From Phoronis australis (lineage: Eukaryota; Phoronida; Phoronidae), in assembly GCA_002633005.1 (NCBI GenBank), contig NMRA01000501.1, forward strand, positions 150,550-214,549: a DNA stretch of 64,000 nucleotides, written 5' to 3'. The stretch's first letter is position 1. Each line of letters starts with the position of its first letter. The translations under genes were made by a program, and so were the position numbers. This document shows, one piece after another, positions 46,801-57,205 of this stretch. The notes below the pieces were generated by a model. The model was not told the DNA's origin. It worked only from the letters and a program-made list of their open reading frames with translations, and searched no databases.

Positions 46801-49674
46801 GAAAAACTTTCAATTTTTTAACAGTTTTGTTACAGAAATTCCACCGTTTTGAAGAGTCAAATTTCATAAAACAAAATCTTCCGTGGATATTTGTGGAAAA
46901 TCAATAGAAATTTGAACATTCCCAATTATAGGGATTAAATCAATTCATCGGCAGTCTGCAAAGTTTGATTTTAGCAAAATTATCGCTTTGCCAGTTATTA
47001 CTAAAGATCTTTATTTGGTTCGCTTTCCTGAAAATCGTGTGAGACTTTTTGCTGCGAATCTAGAAGAGTTTCGTGGTCACAATAGTCAGATTCCATTCCT
47101 AAATGGCTTTTACTGGCGCGTCTGGGTGTTATCAGTTATCACCCTACTATGCAAAAGTGGGATTAGGTGGCGCCAACTCTTCCGGGTATCGCTGTAACGC
47201 GACAAAAGTACCTAACCGATTCTAATAAGTGGCGACAATGCTTAGGGACGTTTNAATAAATCATTCAACTTCTATGTAAAACCCTTAAAAATACACCGAG
47301 TTCTTATAAAAACGTGTTGTTTTATTTCGCTGTTATGGATTTATTGGTATTTGGACACACCGTACCCTATAAAGTTCGGCAGGCCAAGTTACCAAGGTCC
47401 GTAACAGGAGTTTGGGGTCTGTTCGGAGATAAATTCGAAGTATTCTTCCGTGAAATGCAGACAGGAGAACCTAGATCTGTGCTGTTTAGACTTGTGATTT
47501 TTTTAGTTCTAAACACACAAAATGCTTGTTATCCCGGGCCAGTGGCTCGGAACCCGATCAGGCCCGTCGCGGCCGGACTGACTCGTAACGCCGGCCAGCG
47601 GCTCGGATCTCGATCAGGCCCGTCGCGACCGCCGGGATTGGCACGAACATAAACCAGCTTGAGTTGGAAACTAAACCTCCAGTCACGAAAAGACTATAAC
47701 AGTGAGCCAAAGAAATAATGTGCAAGTAATTATTTATGTGAATTAGCCACGAAACTGAAAATCTACTTATTTTTCGGGGGCCGCATAGTCGGGTTCCCCT
47801 TCCACAGACCGTCAGGGCAAAGGTTGTACAGTAACAATGATTTGTAATTCTAAATAAAGATCCCCCTAACATATGATCATAGCATATAAAATCGTGTAAT
47901 TGTTTAACAACAGCTTTCTGTCAGCAAACACTGAATTATCATGCGCTTACACGGCCTCGGTGCCCGGTCAATTACCTTTATTGCCGGCATCAAAAGCCGG
48001 TAACGCAGTGATTTATTCATTGCTGACTTCTCTCAACATTTCCACTAACGAATACTGCAAAGGCATTACGATTTGTATCTAATGAGACAGACTTTGATTC
48101 AGTTTTATATAAGCATTGGTTAGGATGAGAATAATTCATTTTGAAACAGAACGCAGAATTATAAAGAGCTCATTCGACGAAGACTTCTCGGGTCGGATCG
48201 TTAGGTTTCACAGGCTATCAGTTCGAACCGGAATACACTAATCAAGAAATACTAGAGAGGCGACGTGAACATGCACAGGCAACGGAACGTGTGGATAGTT
48301 CTTTGGTAAGCCTGAATTCGTCAGAGAAATCACTGTCGACGAAATGCCGGCCACAGACACGGAGATGATTCACGGCTTCACACTTGCTATTAACAGTGTA
48401 CCTGTCATTCTTCACTACCGCGAATCACTTCCTAAACATTTCGGGCTCTCGAGGAAGTCGAAAAATGATATACACGCTTTCTTCGCAGCTTCATAGTTCG
48501 GACAAGCGGGAACGATGCACCGCAATATAGCGGCATTCACTCTGCAGACGAACCACTGACGTCGCTGGGTCGTTTCTCACCTTCCTCACAGGTTAACGCA
48601 ACACCTCTCGGCAAGGTGAGGTCGACTGTGTAAGAGGCGATGTGGATATCGACCGATTAAGACGGTAAAAAGACTAATTAAATCGGGTGGCATTCTCCTT
48701 TAAGCTATGTAGAAATCCACTTGTCTGTTTATATGTAAATCTGTCTATCCTTTTCTTTTTCCATAGCCATCCAGTTTACAGTTATTTCAAGTACGTCAGG
48801 TACAACACTTTATTTAAGTTGTAATCTATTCCAGGCAGAATACCCTCACGTGTGTTTGAAAATTCCACCTTATGTGACTTTGTTCATTTTCAAGCTGGTT
48901 ACGTTTATTTGTTTATATTTCCAGAGGATCTGTCCGACTCTTGGGGACTACAGAAAACAACTTGCATTGAATTATCAACGCAAAACTGTAAACTATTAGG
49001 TTGTTATAATTAAGCATGAATTGTTAGTGTTCTTACATCCCATAATAGTGGTCACATGGCGTGAAGTTTGAAGCATCCTCCGCGGTCGTCAAGTGGTCAT
49101 AGGGTGAGTTTAATTAAACACAGTAACCATATGCAAATGCCATCTATGCATACATGTAGGATATGCAAACGCAAAGGGTGTTATTTTACGGTTGCGTATT
49201 TTAATAAGTCGCTGAACATACTTCGTTTGCTCGTGGTGTCTTAGACACAAATATGCAACCTACTGACTGAGTTTGAAACTCTCATGGAAATTAAATCACA
49301 TGTCACCTCACCCGTACCCAATTTTTATCTACATTACCTATTTCCAAATTTATCCAATTCCAAGGAGTTTCACCGTTCAAGGCAACATTGTTTTCGTCGT
49401 CTCGCATGTGCAGATCGTTCAGTTCACAGTCTGACGTAGCCTCGTTATAGTTGACTGAGGAGCATCGCCCTGTCGTCTGATATTGCAGAATACATAAATG
49501 GACGCAATATGTTTCCTTCTCGGCTGTCACAACTTTTCCTTGCTCCATTGCGTTCGAAAGACGGGAATTTTGTGTGATTTTTGAAAATACAGCGGCCAAA
49601 TCTCCACTGCCCTTAGTGTAATAAAAACCACTGGAGGTACATAATACAACAAATTGAATCCACTTTCGAAACAT
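40637..49674 (-). CDS. Secreted PAN/Apple - fibronectin III - fibrinogen-like protein (gene span, six exons, complete frame)
   Basis: Exons in transcript order: 49674-49338, 45972-45834, 44767-44604, 44421-44267, 42015-41745, 40800-40637. Their lengths sum to 1230 bases, exactly 410 codons including the stop, and every phase matches. The 409-residue product has a signal peptide, a PAN/Apple domain (about residues 25-110), one FN3 domain (about 113-210) and a fibrinogen-like domain of the contactin-associated-protein type (about 212 to the end). No transmembrane helix or lipid-anchor signal is seen, so it is probably secreted. PAN and FN3 modules mediate protein or glycan contacts; the fibrinogen-like unit of this subtype occurs in neurexin IV/CNTNAP proteins. 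I know of no named gene with this exact order, though cnidarians have many lineage-specific proteins of this kind. It converges with the kringle/TSP1 gene. Confidence 0.85.
41745..42015 (-). CDS. Exon 5: middle of the fibrinogen-like domain (CNTNAP type)
   Basis: Acceptor CTTGTTTCAG. The frame contains SYDATMDQIALV, then AAQCSQSLKRRC, YSYWFGRSN and GCWCNKLGTC, which follow the contactin-associated-protein version of the domain: a paired cysteine helix, then W-W/F-G-R, then a cysteine-rich loop. The standard fibrinogen GWTVIQRR and calcium-site motifs are absent. The exon is 271 bases, phase 0 in and phase 1 out at G/GTGGGT. Confidence 0.9.
42341..42473. repeat. 133-bp MITE
   Basis: It begins GGCCCAGTTGCATAAAAGTT and ends AAGTTTTATGCAACTTAGCC, an inverted repeat of about 20 bases. 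A second internal inverted pair (ATAACAACAATG and CGTTGTTATTGTT) suggests it folds fully. One end of the same family is at 6149. It lies just upstream (transcript sense) of exon 5 of the PAN/FN3 gene. Confidence 0.6.
44267..44421 (-). CDS. Exon 4: N-terminal part of the fibrinogen-like domain
   Basis: The frame reads TSCSGYKNGG, SGNYVIDPDG and SFTVYCDL, the Y-x-I-D-P-D-G...V-Y-C-D start shared by fibrinogen-related and contactin-associated domains. Acceptor TTTCGATAG, donor AAG/GTAAAA, 155 bases, phase 1 in and phase 0 out. Confidence 0.9.
44604..44767 (-). CDS. Exon 3: second half of the fibronectin type III domain
   Basis: After a TATTTTCAG acceptor the frame gives ISNLQAGTNYVIRVTASN and then SYSEVTVTTS. 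This is the L-x-A-G-T-x-Y-x-I-R-V-x-A-x-N signature of FN3 strands E and F, followed by strand G. The exon is 164 bases, phase 2 in and phase 1 out, ending at a strong T/GTAAGT donor. It completes the domain begun in the previous exon. Confidence 0.9.
45834..45972 (-). CDS. Exon 2: first half of the fibronectin type III domain
   Basis: After a TATATTTCAG acceptor the frame reads GPPIAPSLEV, STISFRWNAS and FRIEYKKE, the A-to-C strand pattern of an FN3 domain with its conserved Trp and a Tyr in strand C. It ends at AC/GTAAGA. The exon is 139 bases, phase 1 in and phase 2 out, the usual position of the internal FN3 intron. It is too short for a simple ORF scan and was found by following phases. 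Confidence 0.85.
47537..47640. repeat. GC-rich tandem duplication, period 56
   Basis: GGCCAGTGGCTCGG at 47537 and GGCCAGCGGCTCGG at 47593 each lead into CGATCAGGCCCGTCGCG. The local GC content stands out in an AT-rich intron. It may be part of an older mobile element. Confidence 0.5.
48196..48306 (+). pseudogene. P2X7-like cytoplasmic-domain fragment (cnidarian repeat-associated type)
   Basis: The + strand reads GSLGFTGYQFEPEY then ILERRREHAQATERVDSSL, up to a GTAAGC donor-like site. The YxFEPEY...ERVDS pattern is the start of a family found in many cnidarian and fish genomes, annotated as P2X purinoceptor 7-like, in which a WCxCGxC zinc motif follows. That motif is not seen here, so the copy is partial. 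It abuts the antisense THAP remnant. Assignment is from memory of the family, without alignment. Confidence 0.4.
48305..48535 (-). pseudogene. Degenerate THAP domain
   Basis: The complement contains RCIVPACPNYEAAKKACISFF, then after a frameshift REPEMFRK, a TGA (48425-48427), FAVVKNDRY and VCGRHFVDSDFSDEF. This is the C2CH zinc-binding layout of THAP DNA-binding domains (C-x4-C...C-x2-H-F). The TGA sits where THAP domains have their invariant Trp, so TGG to TGA is the simplest explanation. THAP domains occur in P-element-like transposases and host factors; which one this was cannot be told. It lies in the first intron of the PAN/FN3 gene. Confidence 0.6.
49338..49674 (-). CDS. Exon 1: signal peptide and PAN/Apple domain
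   Basis: The start ATG (complement of 49672-49674) has A at -3. Residues 1-22 (MFRKWIQFVVLCTSSGF...) have a basic start and hydrophobic core. The PAN pattern follows: FSKITQNSRL, then ETYCVHLC, GRCSSVNY and DCELNDL, with the four core cysteines. The frame stays open to a second donor at 49312. I place the exon end at ATAG/GTAATG, because only that phase 1 end joins the next exon in frame, giving NLEIGPP. A possible acceptor (TTCACCTCACAG) just upstream of the ATG hints at a 5' UTR intron. Confidence 0.82.
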
Positions 49675-51540
49675 TATGCTGCCTCGGTGATTCCCTGTGA
49701 GGTGAAATTATTCATACACTATCGTCAGAATTCTGATGCTGAAATGAATTCTGTAATCACGCACCAGAAAAGTAGCCCCAAGTAATACCGCTGAGAAAAT
49801 CAATTGGTATAGTACCAGATCGATATGTCGGCAAATAAACCAGTCAATCGCCATCACTGGCCACACCTACAAAACAGTACGACTGATCGATGAAGACAAG
49901 AAGTTTTTTGATTGCTAGAGATTAGGAAATGTTTATTTATTATTCTGACACCTTTGTGAAAGGTACCTGTGACGTCATTAGCATTCCGTTACTGGTTAAG
50001 CCGTATTTACTTGGGTTTTGACTGATTTATGTTAATAATTCAAGATATGTTTTGCATTCTGTTGACATAACTACGAACCACTTGAGATTAAGCCCGTTGT
50101 GCTTACAGGGTATGCATCCGCACGATTTTATCCTGTTTGTTGTCATTGGATTAATCAATTGTTGCAAATGCGTATATCGACAATTGTCTAATTTTAGCAC
50201 TACTGATTTATTCGTGATCCGAAAATGTATGTGGTTGGATCGACTGTGAGAAAAACAATTGATTTTAGTTAGTCCTGTGTAACATTTATGTCAAGGTTGT
50301 TTTCGATTTTCACCAGGCTCGTTATTACGCGCTGCGTCTGCATCTCATTTCCAAACCGGAAATTTTGAATGGTTCTAGAATGAGACGAATGACTGCCAGC
50401 TAAGCTGTAGTCCTCAAGTGAGCTATAGCAAAGCTCAAAGCTCGTTGCTGATTGCCTGCACACAGAGAGCAAATGCTCACTACCTATTCATAATGTGGAA
50501 TCAGTCATTGGTTCCTAGGTTAGCAGTACACAACGTAACAGCACACGTGATTACAATGAGCCAGCGGGACCTTTGTTGCTGTCAAGTGGTGGAATAATTA
50601 ATTCCCATTGGCTGCCGAAGGTAATGGGGAGAGCACTTACCTCGCCCATCTGTAGGTATCTACGCACTGCAGGAAAAGAAAGACAAAATTTGTCTCACTG
50701 ACATTTTGTGAGGCAAAATCCCGCCGGTCATTTTATTGCAGATGTGAGCTAAGAGTTGAGCTAATTTGCATTGGAGGCGCGTAGCTCATCAAGGCGATGC
50801 TAGACCGATGCAACCCGCTTCTTGAGCCCGATACGGGCGTGGATGATATTGAAACTACTGTTACAAGCACTAAAAGAAAATGAAAATCAAAAAGCGTGTC
50901 CCACACCACCTTTAACTAATCTAATTAAACAAGGTTTTCCTCTTGAACTTCTGGTAACAGATAAAATGTTTTTTTCGTCATGTTTAAATTTTCAACCCAT
51001 GGCAACTTCCAATTCTTTAGTTTACAGCATGCTTCCACCAGTGTTGTGATTGTTCCATTTTCCACAATGTCTGCTCTGATGACAACACTAACAACCCAAT
51101 CGTTAAGTAATGTGGAGCACGTACTCTTTCTGGCTAAAAGCAGTCTACTCGTGAAAACGAGCGTACACTGCACGGGCAATGGTTTTTATTAAGTCTTGTG
51201 AACACGAAGTAAATATTCTCAGGTTCAAATTTTAGTCATACATGTAAGTAAATTTACTCACGTTGTAAATGTTATCCTTGTAAGTCAGCTAACACGTCAT
51301 CATAGGCGACTTTGGCGCATCTATTAGTAGCATTACCAGCATCTGAAAGAGGCATGCAATGCCAAAACTCTTAAAAAATACCTTTTAAACAGACAGTGGC
51401 CAATCAATTTCTTGGGAATGCTAACGTGAGAATTGTTCGCGATGAATATTGCAAAAATTTCCAGAAAAAAATGTCAGATACACAATTTTTGAAACACAGC
51501 CGAAATACAAACTCTTTCACCCCAATAGTTTTAAAATGAG
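49675..51540. other. Upstream flank of the PAN/FN3 gene; no gene seen
   Basis: This should contain the promoter and first non-coding exon of the - strand gene. No clear TATA box or initiator can be picked out. Open frames near 50270-50470 and 50925-51180 carry no recognised signature. Confidence 0.4.
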
Positions 51541-54500
51541 GCTATTCGGAAAATTTACATTAACTAGGGAGCGCGCGTGTTCTAGTGGTGATAGATTAAC
51601 AGCCTCGATTTCGCGAGCCCTTTAAATACATGTACATGGTGAAATGGCTTGTAGGCGTGCCAACTGAATCTGCGATTGCGTGAAAAGGGTGATTCTATGA
51701 GAGAAAGTAAGCACGACCTTATACACAGGTAAGATTTGTGATTATTTTAACGATTATTCCATGTTTATTCTACTGATGCCTGTTAACTGAGATACTCGCC
51801 GATGTCGACTTCGCGGCAGTTGCCAGTCGGGTTAATCTTTGTTGTGATGCGTGTCACGATACGTGACGTAGCATTCGGGATGTTTTCGTACATCAAAGCA
51901 GGGTTATTGTTTGGAATGATTTCTAACAGGTTTACCAATGACAATTAAATCAATGTATGCTGAATGTTTAACTCGATATTGGTTAGTGAGATTACAATCC
52001 AAGCCCAATGCCATTGCAAAGGGTAGCCTACGTAAATATCCATTAGACTATTTGTTTACTCCCTATCCTATGTCTTCTGGAAATTTATTACACGTTGAAA
52101 TGAAAATCTACCATTTCTGTTCTCACGTGACCTTTGGTTTTTAGGTTTGAGGGCTTGTATCGTGCAGAGGAGATATGCGTCGCTTCTGCATCGGCTCTGA
52201 ATGGACAAAAATTGGTTTTAAGCAGTTGACTACAGCTAACCAACAAGATCTTCCCATCCAGTGTAGATCTGTTGTTAAAGCCTACTTTCTTCATCGGAGA
52301 CATCGAACAAGCTTTGTTACTCCTTTCTGTTCCCACAGCATTTCCACACACCATTAGTGCTGCATGGCACAATGCACATGTCAGTGGCCCTGGTGAAATG
52401 TAAATCGCAGTTCGAAGTTACCATAAGACAACGTGTTGTTTGTGTATGAAGAGGAACTATATCTGACTGCTACATAAGTCAGCCTTGTTGGTGAGGATGC
52501 CCTTTCATAGGCAATAAGTCATGTGTGGACAATAGCCTATTTCCTTTCCTGGAAGAAACATGCTGGATTAAAGCTAAAGAAGACGTAGTGACACTCTGGT
52601 CTAGTTCAGGGTCAGATTTTGGGCACAAAACGAGTCAAGTGATATGCTGTTGTGTTTACCTTCAAGGATCTAATTGAAGATGAATAAGGTTACCTGGAGG
52701 AAAGCCACGTTACGAAACTGGACCTTTTTTACAGGCGCTTCTATAGGCTATTGAAACTAGATCTCTGTGAAATGAAAACCAAAAGCATCTCTTATAAATA
52801 CCTGTCCTTTCTGACTGAGTGACATTAACTTTTCCTTTCAGAAGAAAGGCTTTATACATGTACTAATGGTAAAAACTTTTTAATTTGGTACGCATTATGG
52901 GGAAATGACATTCAGTGACTGCATCGATTGTCTTATTGTCAGTAGAAAGCCCCTTAATGTTACACTTTGATGGTCGAATAAATTTTTCATCAACAGGCAA
53001 GTTTGTCGCTAATTATTGAAACCACAATGTTTCCTCAGTTTTAAAGCCCCACACAGTACAGTTGTGCTTATTCTTTATAAAGCTGAAATGATTAGCAATT
53101 ACGCTTGCGAAATTTCGTTTTCCTGTTGCCCTCTAGAAATGTGCAGTGATCAAAATGAAGTACCCGGTATTCCCTTTGTTTGCATTTGATTTGTTTGTGT
53201 GTAATTATTTTTAGAGCTTTCTTAAGAAGGCCTTTGAACAATTTTATGTTTTGTGTTAACTTGACCACAACAAAAGTTAGACATGCAAGAAAAGCATAAA
53301 AAGAAACAACATTGCAGTGGCGGATCTAGGATATCACAAGGGGGGCCAACATATTGTCCGGCTGTAAGCATTTGCGCAAACTGAACCACGATTGTAGATG
53401 CGCATAGCACTGAATGGGGGGAGGTCGGGAGGGGGGCAAAGCCCCATCCCGCCCAGGAATTTTTTCTGTTTTTAACTCTAAAAATCAAGCATTTTCCTTG
53501 ATTCCTAAAGTATTATCCAAGAAAAAAAGGCAAAAAAAAAAAAAAAAACGGAGAACGTGTCAAACAGTAAAAACTGCAAGTATCGAAGACTCGAACTCAC
53601 GACCTGACGAATAGTGCGCGCTTGCCCTACCACTACACCACCACGATTTAACTACTAATCTCATACCAAGAGACCTACTTGTTTATGGCCCACAGCGTTT
53701 GCGCGCGAAACCTACTTCTTTTTGGTAAGCTTATTGCACGTTTTATATTTTTGTGCCATCGATTCTTAACAAATTTGTCGTATTTAAAATAGTCTTCAAA
53801 TGCCAAAACGACCAAATCCGTTTTTCGTTTTGGCAATAATGACGCGGTTGCTTTGGAAATCGTCTTAAGATAAGGTTAAGCAAAGAGAGTATTGCGAGTT
53901 TCTGAGTGATTTACTAAGGCTTCGATTAAAATTCACATCTTACCAGCAGCTTCTGTTTTTTCATCGTCATTCAGGTTCCATTTTGTAATTTTTTTCATTG
54001 CACAGTGGAGCAGACGACGGAAACGGAGTCGTAGTGCGCAGCGCCACTGCCGGTCGCCTGGGATATCGCGGAAGAGCCTATACTTAGCCATAGTTCCGTT
54101 ACGAATGCGCCGTGTTCCGAATTTGACACTTGAAATTGGATTTGAGCCCCCCCACCCCTCCCAACACTAAAACTGCACACTGCACACATTTAAATCTTTT
54201 CATCCGTACAATTTTAATTACCGGGGTTAATTAATAAACTCAACATTTCCCTACGCTCTTACTGTTTTATTTTTTGCGGCAGCCAAGGGGGGGGGGGGGG
54301 GCGGGCGCCCTGCCCCCCCTAAATCCGCCTATGCATTGTTAAAAACAATTGTAATTCTCCCACGCAATGGAGTCCATAATCAGGCATACATGTATCAAGG
54401 GCTGAATTTCTGAATTATGTTCAATTCTCTCAGGTTAATGCTGAAGGATTGTTTTTCACTTTGTCCAAAGGTAAAATCGACGGTCAGGCGGCTGGTTTCA

Positions 54501-55458
54501 GTCGTTTTCGCTCACCTGTAACAGAATAGTCAGAGAAATATTAACCAATTATAAAAGAAAACACAAGACAGAACTACTTTAGTAAGGCAGAACATACTTA
54601 ACGTTTCATCTTCATGTTTATATGTAGAAATTAATAATCTTTGTACTCAAGTCTTATTTAAGTTCTGAATTAAACTATGTGAAACAGGCTAAAAGTGATT
54701 TAATAATGTGTATATTTCCCGACACCTAAAATGTGCTTATGACCTCAGTAAGTAAAATTCATTCTGGGTGTCAATTTTTATTCCAATGCAATGTTATGAC
54801 GTTAACTGGATAGCTTGTTCATCTTAATTAATAAACTAATCTGGTAGTCCTGGGGGTGGAGTCCGCTATAAAATAAGGAAACTCACTCGTCTAGAGAATT
54901 TTATTGGACATAGCATAGCTTTGAAGAGAAACTGCTGTGAAAAAGTCACCCTTGACTTCTGAGCGTCACGTACCACACACCTCTTATATTGGGCGCATTC
55001 CCACTCCTGGAGGACAATATGTGAATATGTGCTGCTAGCCTACCCGGCATCCGAGTCCTGGGTGAGTTTCCGAAAAGAAACACTTAGTTTCATTCAATAA
55101 ACCCGTTATTCAGTGGGGTAACTGGTGGGGATAACATCACCGAACGATGTCGATAGAAACGTGATTGCTAAAAACTTATCAAGTTACGTTATGTAGTCTC
55201 CCAAAATGGTTTCGGCATCCACACAGTTTTGACAGTTGGTTGACCCTTTTGACTGCAATGCTCCACGAATGTAGTAACCTTAGGTCTTTTGGTAATGTGT
55301 GACCACCTGTCGAAGACTTGCACCAGAGAAAATAGCAATAATAAGGTTTTGCGCGACGACGTATTTTGATAAGAATCCGTCTTTTTACCAGCTGTTTACA
55401 TGCAGACAGCCACGCACTAGTACACCAGCGACACCGCGAGGAGAATTCTCCGAATAGC
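51541..55458. mobile_element. Putative 3.9-kb DNA transposon
   Basis: It is bounded by GCTATTCGG and CCGAATAGC inverted ends, identical to those of the 398-bp MITE at 12811, with long matching subterminal regions. About 1 kb of it is a later MITE insertion (53315-54333). The rest holds no recognisable transposase. The best candidate is a + frame at 52152-52403 with one internal TGA at 52227. The superfamily cannot be named from the ends alone. The pairing of the two ends as one element is inferred from the MITE. Confidence 0.55.
53315..54333. mobile_element. 1.0-kb MITE with embedded tRNA-like segment, copy 2
   Basis: It is highly similar to copy 1 over its length, starting CAGTGGCGGATCTAGG and ending AAATCCGCCTATG. 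It is flanked by a perfect 5-base target duplication, CATTG. A run of G at about 54286-54301 sits just inside the right end. The reversed tRNA-like core is at about 53583-53648. It is nested in the 3.9-kb element. Confidence 0.85.
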
Positions 55459-56070
55459 CCCCAATGAGATAAATATAACTAGAGTTGACATCACGTGGTT
55501 TTCGTTGTGCGAAGTGGTCCGCCATCTTGCTGATGGACGATAGTGGGGCGTCGTGCCCGTGTATTGTGTAGCATTTAACTGCAGTTTTCAAAATAACCGG
55601 ACACTTAGGACCAATTATGTAATTTTTGGCCTTTTGAGCTTTCAATGATGGAATTTGTTTGAATTCCTGGCCAAAATTTCTGAAAAGGAGTGGATGGTCG
55701 TTGATGATTTTTTAAATGAAAAAAAAATTTATTTGTATTTTTCTTAGTTCGCATATAATCATACCTTCGAAGCCCTGTGCAACTGTGTTTTGAACTGAAA
55801 ATATAATTAAAATAAAACAACATTGCAGGGGAGATTTAATAGCAGAAACAATTGTTCAGCTCATTTAGTCCCTATAAATATGTGTCAAGTTTTTAGTATT
55901 AACTTGCCAAAGTAAAAAACATGAAATGAGTTGAACCCTGAAGTCGACATTAGCAAACCATGTTCTTCAGCAGTGGCCAGCTCGAATGGATTCATCAACA
56001 GGAAATGGACTTAGCTTGTTACTGTGTCTGTTATGTTACCTTAGTCCATTGTCTACAAGCTGTCAGATTA

Positions 56071-56824
56071 NNNNNNNNNNNNNNNNNNNNNNNNNNNNNN
56101 NNNNNNNNNNNNNNNNNNNNNNNNNNNNNNNNNNNNNNNNNNNNNNNNNNNNNNNNNNNNNNNNNNNNNNNNNNNNNNNNNNNNNNNNNNNNNNNNNNNN
56201 NNNNNNNNNNNNNNNNNNNNNNNNNNNNNNNNNNNNNNNNNNNNNNNNNNNNNNNNNNNNNNNNNNNNNNNNNNNNNNNNNNNNNNNNNNNNNNNNNNNN
56301 NNNNNNNNNNNNNNNNNNNNNNNNNNNNNNNNNNNNNNNNNNNNNNNNNNNNNNNNNNNNNNNNNNNNNNNNNNNNNNNNNNNNNNNNNNNNNNNNNNNN
56401 NNNNNNNNNNNNNNNNNNNNNNNNNNNNNNNNNNNNNNNNNNNNNNNNNNNNNNNNNNNNNNNNNNNNNNNNNNNNNNNNNNNNNNNNNNNNNNNNNNNN
56501 NNNNNNNNNNNNNNNNNNNNNNNNNNNNNNNNNNNNNNNNNNNNNNNNNNNNNNNNNNNNNNNNNNNNNNNNNNNNNNNNNNNNNNNNNNNNNNNNNNNN
56601 NNNNNNNNNNNNNNNNNNNNNNNNNNNNNNNNNNNNNNNNNNNNNNNNNNNNNNNNNNNNNNNNNNNNNNNNNNNNNNNNNNNNNNNNNNNNNNNNNNNN
56701 NNNNNNNNNNNNNNNNNNNNNNNNNNNNNNNNNNNNNNNNNNNNNNNNNNNNNNNNNNNNNNNNNNNNNNNNNNNNNNNNNNNNNNNNNNNNNNNNNNNN
56801 NNNNNNNNNNNNNNNNNNNNNNNN
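56071..56824. other. Assembly gap (754 N)
   Basis: A run of N that begins exactly inside the left arm of the large inverted repeat. The hidden sequence may simply continue the arm. Confidence 0.95.
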
Positions 56825-56869
56825 TTTATGAACTTTCCCTCAACCTTGAAAATAGTTGAACTGAAATTT

Positions 56870-57205
56870 CAGAGGCGCATCTAGGATATCATAAGGGGGC
56901 GGGCCCAACATTTTGTCTCCGCGGGAATCGCACAAAGCACAATTGCGTGGGCGCACCCAGCCTAAAATTGGGGAGCTCGGAAAAAAAGATGGGAAACCGA
57001 TTGCGCCGGCGATCTGACACTTGCACACGCACATAAACTAAAACTAAAGCTGCACACATTGTTAAATCTTGTTTCAACCGCATGTTAATTACTGGGGTTA
57101 CTTAACGAACTCAATATTTCCTGACGCTCTTGATGTTCTATTTTTTTCGGCAGACAAGGGCAGGGAGGAGCGCGGCCCGGGCCCACCCCCCTAAATCCGC
57201 CAATG
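56870..57205. mobile_element. 336-bp member of the same MITE family, copy 3
   Basis: It starts CAGAGGCGCATCTAGG, ends AAATCCGCCAATG and is flanked by a perfect 5-base duplication, AATTT. It lacks the tRNA-like core of the 1-kb copies. It shares CACATTGTTAAATCTTGTTTCA and GGGGTTA-type segments with their right halves. It lies between the arms of the large inverted repeat. Confidence 0.8.

Noticed and set aside
46988-47540. Open + frames (MPVITKDLYLVRF... and LVFGHTVPYKVRQAK...)
   Set aside because: No domain recognised; likely old mobile-element sequence, but not enough to name it.
49312-49674. PAN exon ending at GG/GTGAGG (49312)
   Set aside because: This end is phase 0 and cannot join the FN3 exon; the end at 49338 gives a complete 410-codon frame.
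55960-56859. 281-299 codon frames crossing the 754-base gap
   Set aside because: Over 80% of each frame is N; only the first 28-37 codons are real sequence.
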